NCBI GenBank assembly: GCA_014843695.1
Contig: CM026400.1
Coordinates: 36,502,234 to 36,566,233 of the forward strand
Origin: Archivesica marissinica
Lineage: Eukaryota > Mollusca > Bivalvia > Venerida > Vesicomyidae
Length of the DNA: 64,000 nucleotides
Direction of reading: 5' to 3'
Shown one piece after another: positions 1 to 16,512 of the stretch (its first letter is position 1; every line of letters begins with the position of its first letter). The notes beneath the pieces were generated by a model that saw only the letters and a program-made list of their open reading frames with translations, searched no databases and was not told the origin of the DNA. The translations under genes and the position numbers were made by a program.

Positions 1-3000
1 CTTCCTAAATCGCCGACTGAAAATATATAACATTAAAAATATCGCAATCAAAAAATATATAAAATAAAAATATGAAACTATACAGCCCATGGATGCTATC
101 GCTCATACAAAATGCATCAGACAAACACATATTGACAACTACAGACAACATTCAAACATAAACAAACATGTAACACATACCAACAATTTCTCCAGTTCCT
201 TCCTAAATCGCGGACTGAAAATATATAAATTGAACAAAATCGCAATCTGAAAATATATAAAATAAAAATGTGAAAGTATACAATACAGCCCATGGATGCA
301 TCGCTCATCCAAAATGCATCAGACATAAACACATATTGACAACTACAGACAACATTCAAACATATACAATCATGTAACACATACCCACAGTTTCTCCAGT
401 TCCTTCCTAAATCGCCGACTGAAAATATATAACATTTAAAAAATCGCAATCTGAAAATATATAAAATAAAAATGTGAATGTATACAGCCCATGGATGCTA
501 TCGCTCATCCAAAATGCATCAGACATAAACACATATTGACAACTACAGACAACATTCAAACATAAACAAACATGTAACATATACCCACAGTTTCTCCAGT
601 TCCTTCCTATATCGCCGACTGAATATATATAACATTTAAAAAATCGCAATCTGAAAACATACAAAATAAAAATATGAAAGTATACAGCCCATGGATGTTA
701 TCGCTCATCCAAAATGCATCAGACATAAACACATATTGACAACCACAGACAACATTCAAACATAAACAAACATGTATCATATACCCACAGTTTCTCCAGT
801 TCCTTCCTAAATCGCCGACTGAAAATATATAAAATTAAAAATATCGCAATCTGAAAATATATAAAATAAAAATGTGAAAGTATACAGCGAATGGATGCTA
901 TCACTCATCCAAAATGCATCAGACATAAACACATATTGACAACTACAGACAACATTCAAACATAAACAAACATGTAACACATACTCGCAGTTTCTCCAGT
1001 TCCTTCCTATATCGCGGACTGAATATATATAAAATTTAAAAAATCGCAATCTAAAAATATATAAAATAAAAATATGAAAGTATACAGCCCATGGATGCTA
1101 TCGCTCATCCAAAATGCATCAGACATAAACACATATTGACAACTACAGACAACATTCAAACAAACAAACATGTAACATATACCCACAGTTTCTCCAGTTC
1201 CTTCCTATATCGCCGACTGAAAATATATAACATTTAAAAAATCGCAATCTGAAAATATACAAAATAAAAATATGAAAGTATACAGCCCATGGATGCTATC
1301 GCTCATCCAAAATGCATCAGACATAAACACATATTGACAACTACAGACAGCATTCAAACATAAACAAACATGTAACATACACCCACAGATTCTTCAGCTC
1401 CTTCGTAGATCGCCGACTGAAAATATATAAAATTGAAAAAATCGCAATCTGAAAATATATAAAATAAAAATATGAAAGTATACAAAATGCATCAGACATA
1501 AACACATATTGACAACTACAGACAACATTCAAACATAAACAAACATGTAACACATATTGAACAACGTAGATAATCGTAAAGTATTTTACTCAGTTTCTCC
1601 AGTTCCTTCCTAAATCGCCGACTGAAAATATATAACATTAAAAAAATCGCAATCAAAAAATATATAAAATAAAAATATGAAACTATACAGCCCATGGATG
1701 CTATCGCTCATACAAAATGCATCAGACAAACACATATTGACAACTACAGAAAACATTCAAACATAAACAAACATGTAACACATACCAACAATTTCTCCAG
1801 TTCCTTCCTAAATCGCGGACTGAAAATATATAAAATTGAAAAAAATCGCAATCTGAAAATATATAAAATAAAAATGTGAAAGTATACAATACAGCCCATG
1901 GATGCTATCGCTCATCCAAAATGCATCAGACATAAACACATATTGACAACTACAGACAACATTCAAACATAAACAAACATGTAACACATACTCGCAGTTT
2001 CTCCAGTTCCTTCCTAAATCGCGGACTGAAAATATATAACATTGAAAAAAATCGCAATCTAAAAATATATCAAATAAAAATATGAAAGTATACAGCCCAT
2101 GGATGCTATCGCTCATCCAAAATGCATCAGACATAAACACATATCGACAACTACAGACAACATTCAAACATAAACAAACATGTAACATATACCCACAGTT
2201 TCTCCAGTTCCTTCCTATATCGCCGACTGAATATATATAACATTTAAAAAATCGCAATCTGAAAATATACAAAATAAAAATATGAAAGTATACAGCCCAT
2301 GGATGCTATCGCTCATCCAAAATGCATCAGACATAAACACATATTGACAACTACAGACAACATTCAAACATAAACAAACATGTAACATATACCCACAGTT
2401 TCTCCAGTTCCTTCCTAAATCGCCGACTGAAAATATATAAAATTAAAAATATCGCAATCTGAAAATATATAAAATAAAAATGTGAAAGTATACAGCGAAT
2501 GGATGCTATCACTCATCCAAAATGCATCAGACATAAACACATATTGACAACTACAGACAACATTCAAACATAAACAAACATGTAACATATACCCACAGTT
2601 TCTCCAGTTCCTTCCTATATCGCCGACTGAATATATATAACATTTAAAAAATCGCAATCTGAAAATATACAAAATAAAAATATGAAAGTATACAGCCCAT
2701 GGATGCTATCGCTCATCCAAAATGCATCAGACATAAACACATATTGACAACCACAGACAACATTCAAACATAAACAAACATGTAACATATACCCACAGAT
2801 TCTCCAGTACCTTCCTATATCGCCGACTGAAAATATATAACATTTAAAAAATCGCAATCTGAAAATATACAAAATAAAAATATGAAAGTATACAGCCCAT
2901 GGATGCATCGCTCATCCAAAATGCATCAGACATAAACACATATTGACAACTACAGACAACATTCAAACATACACAATCATGTAACACATACCCACAGTTT

Positions 3001-6000
3001 CTCCAGTTCCTTCCTAAATCGACTGAAAATATATAACATTAAAAAAATCGCAATCTGAAAATATATAAAATAAAAATGTGAATGTATACAGCCCATGGAT
3101 GCTATCGCTCATCCAAAATGCATCAGACATAAACACATATTGACAACTACAGACAACATTCAAACATAAACAAACATGTAACACATACTCGCAGTTTCTC
3201 CAGTTCCTTCCTAAATCGCGGACTGAATATATATAAAATTTAAAAAATCGCAATCTAAAAATATATAAAATAAAAATATGAAAGTATACAGCCAATGGAT
3301 GCTATCGCTCATCCAAAATGCATCAGACATAAACACATATCGACAACTACAGACAACATTCAAACATAAACAAACATGTAACATATACCCACAGTTTCTC
3401 CAGTTCCTTCCTATATCGCCGACTGAATATATATAACATTTAAAAAATCGCAATCTGAAAATATACAAAATAAAAATATGAAAGTATACAGCCCATGGAT
3501 GCTATCGCTCATCCAAAATGCATCAGACATAAACACATATTGACAACCACAGACAACATTCAAACATAAACAAACATGTAACATATACCCACAGATTCTC
3601 CAGTACCTTCCTATATCGCCGACTGAAAATATATAACATTTAAAAAATCGCAATCTGAAAATATACAAAATAAAAATATGAAAGTATACAGCCCATGGAT
3701 GCATCGCTCATCCAAAATGCATCAGACATAAACACATATTGACAACTACAGACAACATTCAAACATACACAATCATGTAACACATACCCACAGTTTCTCC
3801 AGTTCCTTCCTAAATCGACTGAAAATATATAACATTAAAAAAATCGCAATCTGAAAATATATAAAATAAAAATGTGAATGTATACAGCCCATGGATGCTA
3901 TCGCTCATCCAAAATGCATCAGACATAAACACATATTGACAACTACAGACAACATTCACACATAAACAAACATGTAACATATACCCACAGTTTCTCCAGT
4001 TCCTTCCTAAATCGCCGACTGAAAATATATAAAATTAAAAATATCGCAATCTGAAAATATATAAAATAAAAATGTGAAAGTATACAGCGAATGGATGCTA
4101 TCACTCATCCAAAATGCATCAGACATAAACACATATTGACAACTACAGACAACATTCAAACATAAACAAACATGTAACACATACCCACAGTTTCTCCAGT
4201 TCCTTCCTATATCGCCGACTGAATATATATAACATAAAAATATGAAACTATACAGCCCATGGATGCTATCGCTCATCCAAAATGCATCAGACATAAACAC
4301 ATATTGACAACTACAGACAACATTCAAACATAAACAAACATGTAATACATACTCGCAGTTTCTCCAGTTCCTTCCTATATCGCGGACTGAATATATATAA
4401 AATTTAAAAAATAGCAATCTAAAAATATATAAAATAAAAATATGAAAGTATACAGCCCATGGATGCTATCGCTCATCCAAAATGCATCAGAAATAAACAC
4501 ATATTGACAACTACAGACAACATTCACACATAAACAAACATGTAACACATACCCACAGTTTCTCCAATTCCTTCCTAAATCGCCGACTGAAAATATATAA
4601 CATTAAAAAAATCACAATCTAAAAATATATAAAATAAAAATATGAAAGTATACAGCCCATGGATGCTATCGCTCATCCAAAATGCATCAGACATAAACAC
4701 ATATTGACAACTATAGACAACATTCAAACATAAACAAACATGTAACACATATTGAACAACGTAGATAATTGTAAAGTATTTTACTCAGTTTCTCCAATTC
4801 CTTCCTAAATCGCCGACTGAAAATATATAAAATTGAAAAAATCGCAATCTGAAAATATATATAATAAAAATATGAAAGTATACAAAATGCATCAGACATA
4901 AACACATATTGACAACTACAGACAACATTCAAACATAAACAAACATGTAACACATATTGAACAACGTAGATAATTGTAAAGTATTTTACTCAGTTTCTCC
5001 AGTTCCTTCCTAAATCGCCGACTGAAAATATATAACATTAAATAAAATCGCAATCTAAAAATATATAAAATAAAAATATGAAACTATACAGCCCATGGAT
5101 GCTATCGCTCATACAAAATGCATCAGACAAACACATATTGACAACTACAGATAACATTCACACATAAACAAACATGTAACACATACTCGCAGTTTCTCCA
5201 GTTCCTTCCTAAATCGCGGACTGAAAATATATAACATTGAAAAAAATCGCAATCTAAAAATATATAAAATAAAAATATGAAAGTATACAGCCCATGGATG
5301 CTATCGCTCATCCAAAATGCATCAGACATAAACACATATTGACAACTACAGACAACATTCAAACAAACAAACATGTAACATATACCCACAGTTTCTCCAG
5401 TTCCTTCCTATATCGCCGACTGAAAATATATAACATTTAAAAAATCGCAATCTGAAAATATACAAAATAAAAATATGAAAGTATACAGCCCATGGATGCT
5501 ATCGCTCATCCAAAATGCATCAGACATAAACACATATTGACAACTACAGACAGCATTCAAACATAAACAAACATGTAACATACACCCACAGTTTCTTCAG
5601 CTCCTTCCTAAATCGCCGACTGAAAATATATAAAATTAAAAATATCGCAATCTGAAAATATATAAAATAAAAATGTCAAAGTATACAGCGAATGGATGCT
5701 ATCACTCATCCAAAATGCATCAGACATAAACACATATTGACAACTACAGACAACATTCACACATAAACAAACATGTAACATATACCCACAGTTTCTCCAG
5801 TTCCTTCCTAAATCGCCGACTGAAAATATATAACATTAAAAAAATCGCAATCTAAAAATATATAAAATAAAAATATGAAAGTATACAGCCCATGGATGCT
5901 ATCGCTCATCCAAAATGCATCAGAAATAAACACATATTGACAACTACAGACATCATTCAAACATAAACAAACATGTAACATACACCCACAGTTTCTTCAG

Positions 6001-9000
6001 CTCCTTCCTAAATCGCCGACTGAAAATATATAAAATTGAAAAAATCGCAATCTGAAAATATATAAAATAAAAATATGAAAGTATACAAAATGCATCAGAC
6101 ATAAACACATATTGACAACTACAGACAACATTCAAACATAAACAAACATGTAACACATATTGAACAACGTAGATAATCGTAAAGTATTATACTCAGTTTC
6201 TCCAGTTCCTTCCAAAATCGCCGACTGAAAATATATAACATTAAAAAAAATCGCAATCAAAAAATATATAAAATATAAATATGAAACTATACAGCCCATG
6301 GATCCTATTGCTCATACAAAATGCATCAGACAAACACATATTGACAACTACAGATAACATTCAAACATAAACAAACATGTAACACATACCAACAATTTCT
6401 CCAGTTCCTTCCTAAATCGCCGACTGAAAATATATAAAATTGAAAAAAATCGCAATCTGAAAATATATAAAATAAACATGTGAAAGTATACAGCCAATGG
6501 ATGCTATCGCTCATCCAAAATGCATCAGACAAACACATATTGACAACTACAGACAACATTCACACAAACAAACATGTAACATATACCCACAGTTTCTCCA
6601 GTTCCTTCCTAAATCGCCGACTGAAAATATATAACATTAAAAAAATCGCAATCTGAAAAAATATAAAATAAAAATGTGAATGTATACAGCCCATGGATGC
6701 TATCACTCATCCAAAATGCATCAGACATAAACACATATTGACAACTACAGACAACATTCAAACATAAACAAACATGTAACACATACTCGCAGTTTCTCCA
6801 GTTCCTTCCTAAATCGCGGACTGTATATATATAAAATTTAAAAAATCGCAATCTAAAAATATATAAAATAAAAATATGAAAGTATACAGCCAATGGATGC
6901 TATCGCTCATCCAAAATGCATCAGACATAAACACATATTGACAACTACAGACAACATTCACACATAAACAAACATGTAACATATACCCACAGTTTCTCCA
7001 GTTCCTTCCTAAATCGCCGACTGAAAATATATAAAATTAAAAATATCGCAATCTGAAAATATATAAAATAAAAATGTGAAAGTATACAGCGAATGGATGC
7101 TATCACTCATCCAAAATGCATCAGACATAAACACATATTGACAACTACAGACAACATTCAAACATAAACAAACATGTAACACATACTCGCAGTTTCTCCA
7201 GTTCCTTCCTATATCGCGGACTGAAAATATATAACATTTAAAAAATAGCAATCTGAAAATATACAAAATAAAAATATGAAAGTATACAGCCCATGGATGC
7301 TATCGCTCATCCAAAATGCATCAGACATAAACACATATTGACAACTACAGACAGCATTCAAACATAAACAAACATGTAACATACACCCACAGTTTCTTCA
7401 GCTCCTTCCTAAATCGCCGACTGAAAATATATAAAATTAAAAATATCGCAATCTGAAAATATATAAAATAAAAATGTCAAAGTATACAGCGAATGGATGC
7501 TATCACTCATCCAAAATGCATCAGACATAAACACATATTGACAACTACAGACAACATTCACACATAAACAAACATGTAACATACACCCACAGTTTCTTCA
7601 GCTCCTTCCTAAATCGCCGACTGAAAATATATAAAATTGAAAAAATCGCAATCTGAAAATATATAAAATAAATATATGAAAGTATACAAAATGCATCAGA
7701 CATAAACACATATTGACAACTACAGACAACATTCAAACATAAACAAACATGTAACACATATTGAACAACGTAGATAATCGTAAAGTATTTTACTCAGTTT
7801 CTCCAGTTCCTTCCAAAATCGCCGACTGAAAATATATAACATTTAAAAAAATCGCAATCAAAAAATATATAAAATAAAAATATGAAAGTATACAGCCAAT
7901 GGATGCTATCGCTCATCCAAAATGCATCAGACATAAACACATATTGACAACTACAGACAACATTCACACATAAACAAACATGTAACATATACCCACAGTT
8001 TCTCCAGTTCCTTCCTAAATCGCCGACTGAAAATATATAAAATTAAAAATATCGCAATCTGAAAATATATAAAATAAAAATGTGAAAGTATACAGCGAAT
8101 GGATGCTATCACTCATCCAAAATGCATCAGACATAAACACATATTGACAACTACAGACAACATTCAAACATAAACAAACATGTAACATATACCCACAGTT
8201 TCTCCAGTTCCTTCCTATATCGCCGACTGAAAATATATAACATAAAAATATGAAACTATACAGCCCATGGATGCTATCGCTCATCCAAAATGCATCAGAC
8301 ATAAACACATATTGACAACTACAGACAACATTCAAACATAAACAAACATGTAATACATACTCGCAGTTTCTCCAGTTCCTTCCTAAATCGCGGACTGAAT
8401 ATATATAAAATTTAAAAAATAGCAATCTAAAAATATATAAAATAAAAATATGAAAGTATACAGCCCATGGATGCTATCGCTCATCCAAAATGCATCAGAA
8501 ATAAACACATATTGACAACTACAGACAACATTCACACATAAACAAACATGTAGCACATACCCACAGTTTCTCCAATTCCTTCCTAAATTGCCGACTGAAA
8601 ATATATAACATTAAAAAAATCGCAATCTAAAAATATATAAAATAAAAATATGAAATTATACAGCCCATGGATGCTATCGCTCATCCAAAATGCATCAGAC
8701 ATAAACACATATTGACAACTATAGACAACATTCAAACATAAACAAACATGTAACACATATTGAACAACGTAGATAATTGTAAAGTATTTTACTCAGTTTC
8801 TCCAATTCCTTCCTAAATCGCCGACTGAAAATATATAACATTAAAAAAAATCGCAATCTAAAAATATATAAAATAAAAATATGAAACTATACAGCCCATG
8901 GATGCTATCGCTCATACAAAATGCATCAGACAAACACATATTGACAACTACAGATAACATTCACACATAAACAAACATGTAACACATACTCGCAGTTTCT

Positions 9001-12000
9001 CCAGTTCCTTCCTAAATCGCGGACTGAAAATATATAACATTGAAAAGAATCGCAATCTAAAAATATATAAAATAAAAATATGAAAGTATACAGCCCATGG
9101 ATGCTATCGCTCATCCAAAATGCATCACACATAAACACATATTGACAACTACAGACAACATTCAAACAAACAAACATGTAACATATACCCACAGTTCAGT
9201 TCCTTCCTATATCGCCGACTGAAAATATATAACATTTAAAAAATCGCAATCTGAAAATATAAAAATAAAAATATGAAAGTATACAAAATGCATCAGACAT
9301 AAACACATATTGACAACTACAGACAGCATTCAAACATAAACAAACATGTAACATACACCCACAGTTTCTCCAGTTCCTTCCTAAATCGCCGACTGAAAAT
9401 ATATAAAATTAAAAAAATCGCAATCTGAAAATATATAAAATAAAAATGTGAAAGTATACAGCCCATGGATGCTATCACTCATCCAAAATGCATCAGACAT
9501 AAACACATATTGACAACTACAGACAACATTCACACATAAACAAACATGTAACATATACCCACAGTTTCTCCAGTTCCTTCCTAAATCGCCGACTGAAAAT
9601 ATATAACATTAAAAAAATCGCAATCTAAAAATATATTAAATAAATATATGAAAGTATACAGCCCATGGATGCTATCGCTCATCCAAAATGCATCAGATAA
9701 ACACATATTGACAACTACAGACATCATTCAAACATAAACAAACATGTAACATACACCCACAGTTTCTTCAGCTCCTTCCTAAATCGCCGACTGAAAATAT
9801 ATAAAATTGAAAAAATCGCAATCTGAAAATATATAAAATAAAAATATGAAAGTATACAAAATGCATCAGACATAAACACATATTGACAACTACAGACAAC
9901 ATTCAAACATAAACAAACATGTAACATTTACTCAGTTTCTCCAGTTCCTTCCAAAATCGCCGACTGAAAATATATAACATTAAAAAAAATCGCAATCAAA
10001 AAATATATAAAATATAAATATGAAACTATACAGCCCATGGATCCTATTGCTCATACAAAATGCATCAGACAAACACATATTGACAACTACAGATAACATT
10101 CAAACATAAACAAACATGTAACACATACCAACAATTTCTCCAGTTCCTTCCTAAATCGCCGACTGAAAATATATAAAATTGAAAAAAATCGCAATCTGAA
10201 AATATATAAAATAAACATGTGAAAGTATACAGCCAATGGATGCTATCGCTCATCCAAAATGCATCAGACAAACACATATTGACAACTACAGACAACATTC
10301 ACACAAACAAACATGTAACATATACCCACAGTTTCTCCAGTTCCTTCCTAAATCGCCGACTGAAAATATATAACATTAAAAAAATCGCAATCTGAAAAAA
10401 TATAAAATAAAAATGTGAATGTATACAGCCCATGGATGCTATCACTCATCCAAAATGCATCAGACATAAACACATATTGACAACTACAGACAACATTCAA
10501 ACATAAACAAACATGTAACACATACTCGCAGTTTCTCCAGTTCCTTCCTAAATCGCGGACTGTATATATATAAAATTTAAAAAATCGCAATCTAAAAATA
10601 TATAAAATAAAAATATGAAAGTATACAGCCAATGGATGCTATCGCTCATCCAAAATGCATCAGACATAAACACATATTGACAACTACAGACAACATTCAC
10701 ACATAAACAAACATGTAACATATACCCACAGTTTCTCCAGTTCCTTCCTAAATCGCCGACTGAAAATATATAAAATTAAAAATATCGCAATCTGAAAATA
10801 TATAAAATAAAAATGTGAAAGTATACAGCGAATGGATGCTATCACTCATCCAAAATGCATCAGACATAAACACATATTGACAACTACAGACAACATTCAA
10901 ACATAAACAAACATGTAACACATACTCGCAGTTTCTCCAGTTCCTTCCTATATCGCGGACTGAATATATATAAAATTTAAAAAATCGCAATCTAAAAATA
11001 TATAAAATAAAAATATGAAAGTATACAGCCCATGGATGCTATCGCTCATCCAAAATGCATCAGACATAAACACATATTGACAAACTACAGACAACATTCA
11101 AACAAACAAACATGTAACATATACCCACAGTTTCTCCAGTTCCTTCCTATATCGCCGACTGAAAATATATAACATTTAAAAAATAGCAATCTGAAAATAT
11201 ACAAAATAAAAATATGAAAGTATACAGCCCATGGATGCTATCGCTCATCCAAAATGCATCAGACATAAACACATATTGACAACTACAGACAGCATTCAAA
11301 CATAAACAAACATGTAACATACACCCACAGTTTCTTCAGCTCCTTCCTAAATCGCCGACTGAAAATATATAAAATTAAAAATATCGCAATCTGAAAATAT
11401 ATAAAATAAAAATGTCAAAGTATACAGCGAATGGATGCTATCACTCATCCAAAATGCATCAGACATAAACACATATTGACAACTACAGACAACATTCACA
11501 CATAAACAAACATGTAACATATACCCACAGTTTCTCCAGTTCCTTCCTAAATCGCCGACTGAAAATATATAACATTAAAAAAATCGCAATCTAAAAATAT
11601 ATTAAATAAAAATATGAAAGTATACAGCCCATGGATGCTATCGCTCATCCAAAATGCATCAGACATAAACACATATTGACAACTACAGACAACATTCAAA
11701 CATAAACAAACATGTAACATATACCCACAGTTTCTCCAGTTCCTTCCTATATCGCCGACTGAAAATATATAACATAAAAATATGAAACTATACAGCCCAT
11801 GGATGCTATCGCTCATCCAAAATGCATCAGACATAAACACATATTGACAACTACAGACAACATTCAAACATAAACAAACATGTAATACATACTCGCAGTT
11901 TCTCCAGTTCCTTCCTAAATCGCGGACTGAATATATATAAAATTTAAAAAATAGCAATCTAAAAATATATAAAATAAAAATATGAAAGTATACAGCCCAT

Positions 12001-15000
12001 GGATGCTATCGCTCATCCAAAATGCATCAGACATAAACACATATTGACAACTATAGACAACATTCAAACATAAACAAACATGTAACACATATTGAACAAC
12101 GTAGATAATTGTAAAGTATTTTACTCAGTTTCTCCAATTCCTTCCTAAATCGCCGACTGAAAATATATAAAATTGAAAAAATCGCAATCTGAAAATATAT
12201 AAAATAAATATATGAAAGTATACAAAATGCATCAGACATAAACACATATTGACAACTACAGACAACATTCAAACATAAACAAACATGTAACACATATTGA
12301 ACAACGTAGATAATTGTAAAGTATTTTACTCAGTTTCTCCAGTTCCTTCCTAAATCGCCGACTGAAAATATATAACATTAAAAAAAATCGCAATCTAAAA
12401 ATATATAAAATAAAAATATGAAACTATACAGCCCATGGATGCTATCGCTCATACAAAATGCATCAGACAAACACATATTGACAACTACAGATAACATTCA
12501 CACATAAACAAACATGTAACATATACCCACAGTTTCTCCAGTTCCTTCCTATATCGCCGACTGAAAATATATAACATTTAAAAAATCGCAATCTGAAAAT
12601 ATACAAAATAAAAATATGAAAGTATACAGCCCATGGATGCTATCGCTCATCCAAAATGCATCAGACATAAACACATATTGACAACTACAGACAACATTCA
12701 AACATACACAATCATGTAACACATACCCACAGTTTCTCCAGTTCCTTCCTAAATCGCCGACTGAAAATATATAACATTAAAAAAATCGCAATCTGACAAT
12801 ATACAAAATAAAAATATGAAAGTATACAGCCCATGGATGCTATCGCTCATCCAAAATGCATCAGACATAAACACATATTGACAACTACAGACAACATTCA
12901 AACATAAACAAACATGTAACACATATTGAACAACGTAGATAATCGTAAAGTAATTTACTCAGTTTCTCCAGTTCCTTCCTAAATCGCTGACTGAAAATAT
13001 ATAACATTAAAAAAAATCGCAATCTAAAAATATATAACATAAAAATATGAAACTATACAGCCCATGGATGCTATCGCTCATACAAAATGCATCAGACAAA
13101 CACATATTGACAACTACAGACAACATTCAAACATAAACAAACATGTAACACATACCAACAATTTCTCCAGTTCCTTCCTAATTCGCGGACTGAAAATATA
13201 TAAAATTGAAAAAAAATCGCAATCTGAAAATATATAAAATAAACATGTGAAAGTATACAGCCCATGGATGCTATCGCTCATCCAAAATGCATCAGACATA
13301 AACACATATTGACAACTACAGACAACATTCAAACATAAACAAACATGTAATACATACTCGCAGTTTCTCCAGTTCCTTCCTAAATCGCGGACTGAATATA
13401 TATAAAATTTAAATAATCGCAATCTAAAAATATATAAAATAAAAATATGAAAGTATACAGCCCATGGATGCTATCGCTCATCCAAAATGCATCAGAAATA
13501 AACACATATTGACAACTACAGATAACATTCACACATAAACAAACATGTAACAGATACCCACAGTTTCTCCAATTCCTTCCTAAATCGCCGACTGAAAATA
13601 TATAACATTAAAAAAATCGCAATCTAAAAATATACAAAATAAAAATATGAAAGTATACAGCCCATGGATGCTATCGCTCATCCAAAATGCATCAGACATA
13701 AACACATATTGACAACTATAGACAACATTCAAACATAAACAAACATGTAACACATATTGAACAACGTAGATAATTGTAAAGTATTTTACTCAGTTTCTCC
13801 AATTCCTTCCTAAATCGCCGACTGAAAATATATAAAATTGAAAAAATCGCAATCTGAAAATATGTAAAATAAAAATATGAAAGTATACAAAATGCATCAG
13901 ACATAAACACATATTGACAACTACAGACAACATTCAAACATAAACAAACATGTAACATACACCCACAGTTTCTTCCGCTCCTTCCTAAATCGCCGATTGA
14001 AAATATATAAAATTGAAAAAATCGCAATCTGAAAATATATAAAATAAAAATATGAAAGTATACAAAATGCATCAGACATAAACACATATTGACAACTACA
14101 GACAACATTCAAACATAAACAAACATGTAACACATATTGAACAACGTAGATAATTGTAAAGTATTTTACTCAGTTTCTCCAGTTCCTTCCTAAATCGCCG
14201 ACTGAAAATATATAACATTAAAAGAAATCGCAATCTAAAAATATATAAAATAAAAATATGAAACTATACAGCCCATGGATGCTATCGCTCATACAAAATG
14301 CATCAGACATAAACACATATTGACAACTACAGACAACATTCAAACATAAACAAACATGTAACATACACCCACAGTTTCTTCCGCTCCTTCCTAAATCGCC
14401 GATTGAAAATATATAAAATTGAAAAAATCGCAATCTGAAAATATATAAAATAAAAAAATGAAAGTATACAAAATGCATCAGACATAAACACATATTGACA
14501 ACTACAGACAACATTCAAACATAAACAAACATGTAACACATATTGAACAACGTAGATAATTGTAAAGTATTTTACTCAGTTTCTCCAGTTCCTTCCTAAA
14601 TCGCCGACTGAAAATATATAACATTAAAAAAAATCGCAATCTAAAAATATATAAAATAAAAATATGAAACTATACAGCCCATGGATGCTATCGCTCATAC
14701 AAAATGCATCAGACAAACACATATTGACAACTACAGATAACATTCAAACATAAACAAACATGTAACATATACGAACAATTTCTCCAGTTCCTTCCTAAAT
14801 CGCGGACTGAAAATATATAAAATTGAAAATAATCGCAATCTGAAAATATATAAAATAAAAATGTGAAAGTGTGAAAGCCCATGGATGCTATCGCTCATCC
14901 AAAATGCATCAGACATAAACACATATTGACAACTACAGACAACATTCAAACATAAACAAACATATAACACATACTCGCAGTTTCTCCAGTTCCTTCCTAA

Positions 15001-15432
15001 ATCGCGGACTGAAAATATATAAAATTTAAAAAATCGCAATCTAAAAATATATAAAATAAAAATATGAAAGTATACAGCCCATGGATGCTATCGCTCATCC
15101 AAAATGCATCAGACATAAACACATATTGACAACTAAAGACAACATTCACACATAAACAAACATGTAACATATACCCACAGTTCCTTCCTATATCGCCGAC
15201 TGAAAATATATAAAATTGACAAAATCGCAATCTGAAAATATATAAAATAAAAATGTGAAAGTATGCAGCCCAGGGATGCTATCGCTCATCCAAAATGCAT
15301 CAGACATAAACACATATTGACAACTACAGACAACATTCAAACATAAACAAACATGTATTTTACTCACAGTTTCTCCAGTTCCTTCCTAAATCGCCGACTG
15401 AAAATATATAAAATACAAATGTGAAAGTATGC
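1..15432. repeat. AT-rich satellite array, unit about 200 bp
   Basis: About 75 head-to-tail units of 196-204 bp, each starting near CTTCCTAAATCGCCGACTGA and containing the landmarks CCCATGGATGCTATCGCTC, AATGCATCAGACATAAACAC and AAACAAACATGTAACA. Two structural variants recur. One carries an extra block of about 50 bp around TTGAACAACGTAGATAAT. The other lacks the CCCATGGATGCTATCG block. Blocks are duplicated at a higher order: about 796 bp (2.6-3.4 kb repeated at 3.4-4.2 kb) and about 3.5-4.0 kb (for example 4.0, 8.0 and 11.5 kb, and 6.3 and 10.1 kb). Many minus-strand frames stay open because unit length is often a multiple of three; they share one repeated peptide pattern and are not genes. 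Centromeric or heterochromatic location is possible but only inferred. Confidence 0.95.
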
Positions 15433-15454
15433 TCTCCACAAAATCTACAAATTG

Positions 15455-16512
15455 ATTCCGGAATGTGCAGTCTGTATATCTGACCACCTGGTTCACTAAA
15501 TATACCAACTGATTGTGTGCAGTCTGTATCTCTGACCACCGCCCGGTTCACTAAATATACCAAGTGATTGCATGCAGTCTGTATCTCTGACCGCCGCCCG
15601 GTTCACTAAATATACCAAGTGATTGCGTGCAGTCTGTATCTCTGACCGCTGCCCGGCCACTAAATGTACCAAGTGATTGCGTGCAGTCTGTATCTCTGAC
15701 GGCCGCACAGTTCACTAAATGTACCAAGTGATTGTGTGCAGTCTGTATATCTGACCGCATGGTTCACTAAATGTACCAAGTGATTCTGTCCAGTCTGTAT
15801 ATCCGACCGCCGCACGGTTCACTAAATGTACCAAGTGATTGTGTGCAATCTGTATATCCAACCGCCCGGTTCACTAAATGTACCAAGTGATTGTGTGCAG
15901 TCTGTATATCTGACCACCCGGTTCACTAAATGTACCAAGTGATTGTGTGCAGTCTGTATATCTGACCACCCAGTTCACTAAATGTACCAAGTCATTGTGT
16001 GCAGTCTGTATATCCCACTGCCCAGTTCATTAAATGTACCAAGTGATTCCGTGCAGTCTGTATATCCCACCGCCCAGTTCACTAAATGTACCAAGTCATT
16101 GTGCGCAGTCTGTATATCCCACTGCCCGGTTCACTAAATGTACCAAGTGATTGGGTGCAGTCTATCTCTGACCGCCCAGTTCACTAAATGTACGAAGTGA
16201 TTGTGTGTGTGTAGTCTGTATATCTGACCGCCCAGTTCACTAAATGTACCAAGTGATTGTGTGCAGACTGTATATCTGACCACCGCCCGGTTCACTAAAT
16301 GTACCAAATGATTGCGTGCAGTCTGTATCTCTGACCACCGCCCGGTTCACTAAATGTACCAAGTGATTGTGTGCAGTCTGTATATCCGACTGCCCAGTTC
16401 ACTAAATGTACCAAGTGATTGTGTGCAGTCTGTATATCTGACCGCCCAGTTCACTAAATGTACCAAGTGATTGCGTGCAGTCTGTATATCTGACCGCCCA
16501 GTTCACTAAATG
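15455..16512. repeat. Minisatellite, 52-57 bp unit
   Basis: About 19 copies of a unit built around GTTCACTAAATGTACCAAGT followed by GATTGTGTGCAGTCTGTATA and TCTGACCGCCC. The basic period is 52 bp, longer where the CCGCC stretch is expanded. The array directly abuts the 200-bp satellite on its left. It has a higher GC content than the satellite and shows no sequence relation to it. The minus-strand frames here are repeat artefacts. Confidence 0.92.

Noticed and set aside
117..15230. Dozens of 60-154 codon minus-strand frames with a shared MLHVCLCLNVVCSCQYVFMSD pattern
   Set aside because: They follow the 200-bp satellite period exactly and shift or break with each indel. Their Cys-rich look comes from the repeat, so a cysteine-rich peptide family is not supported.
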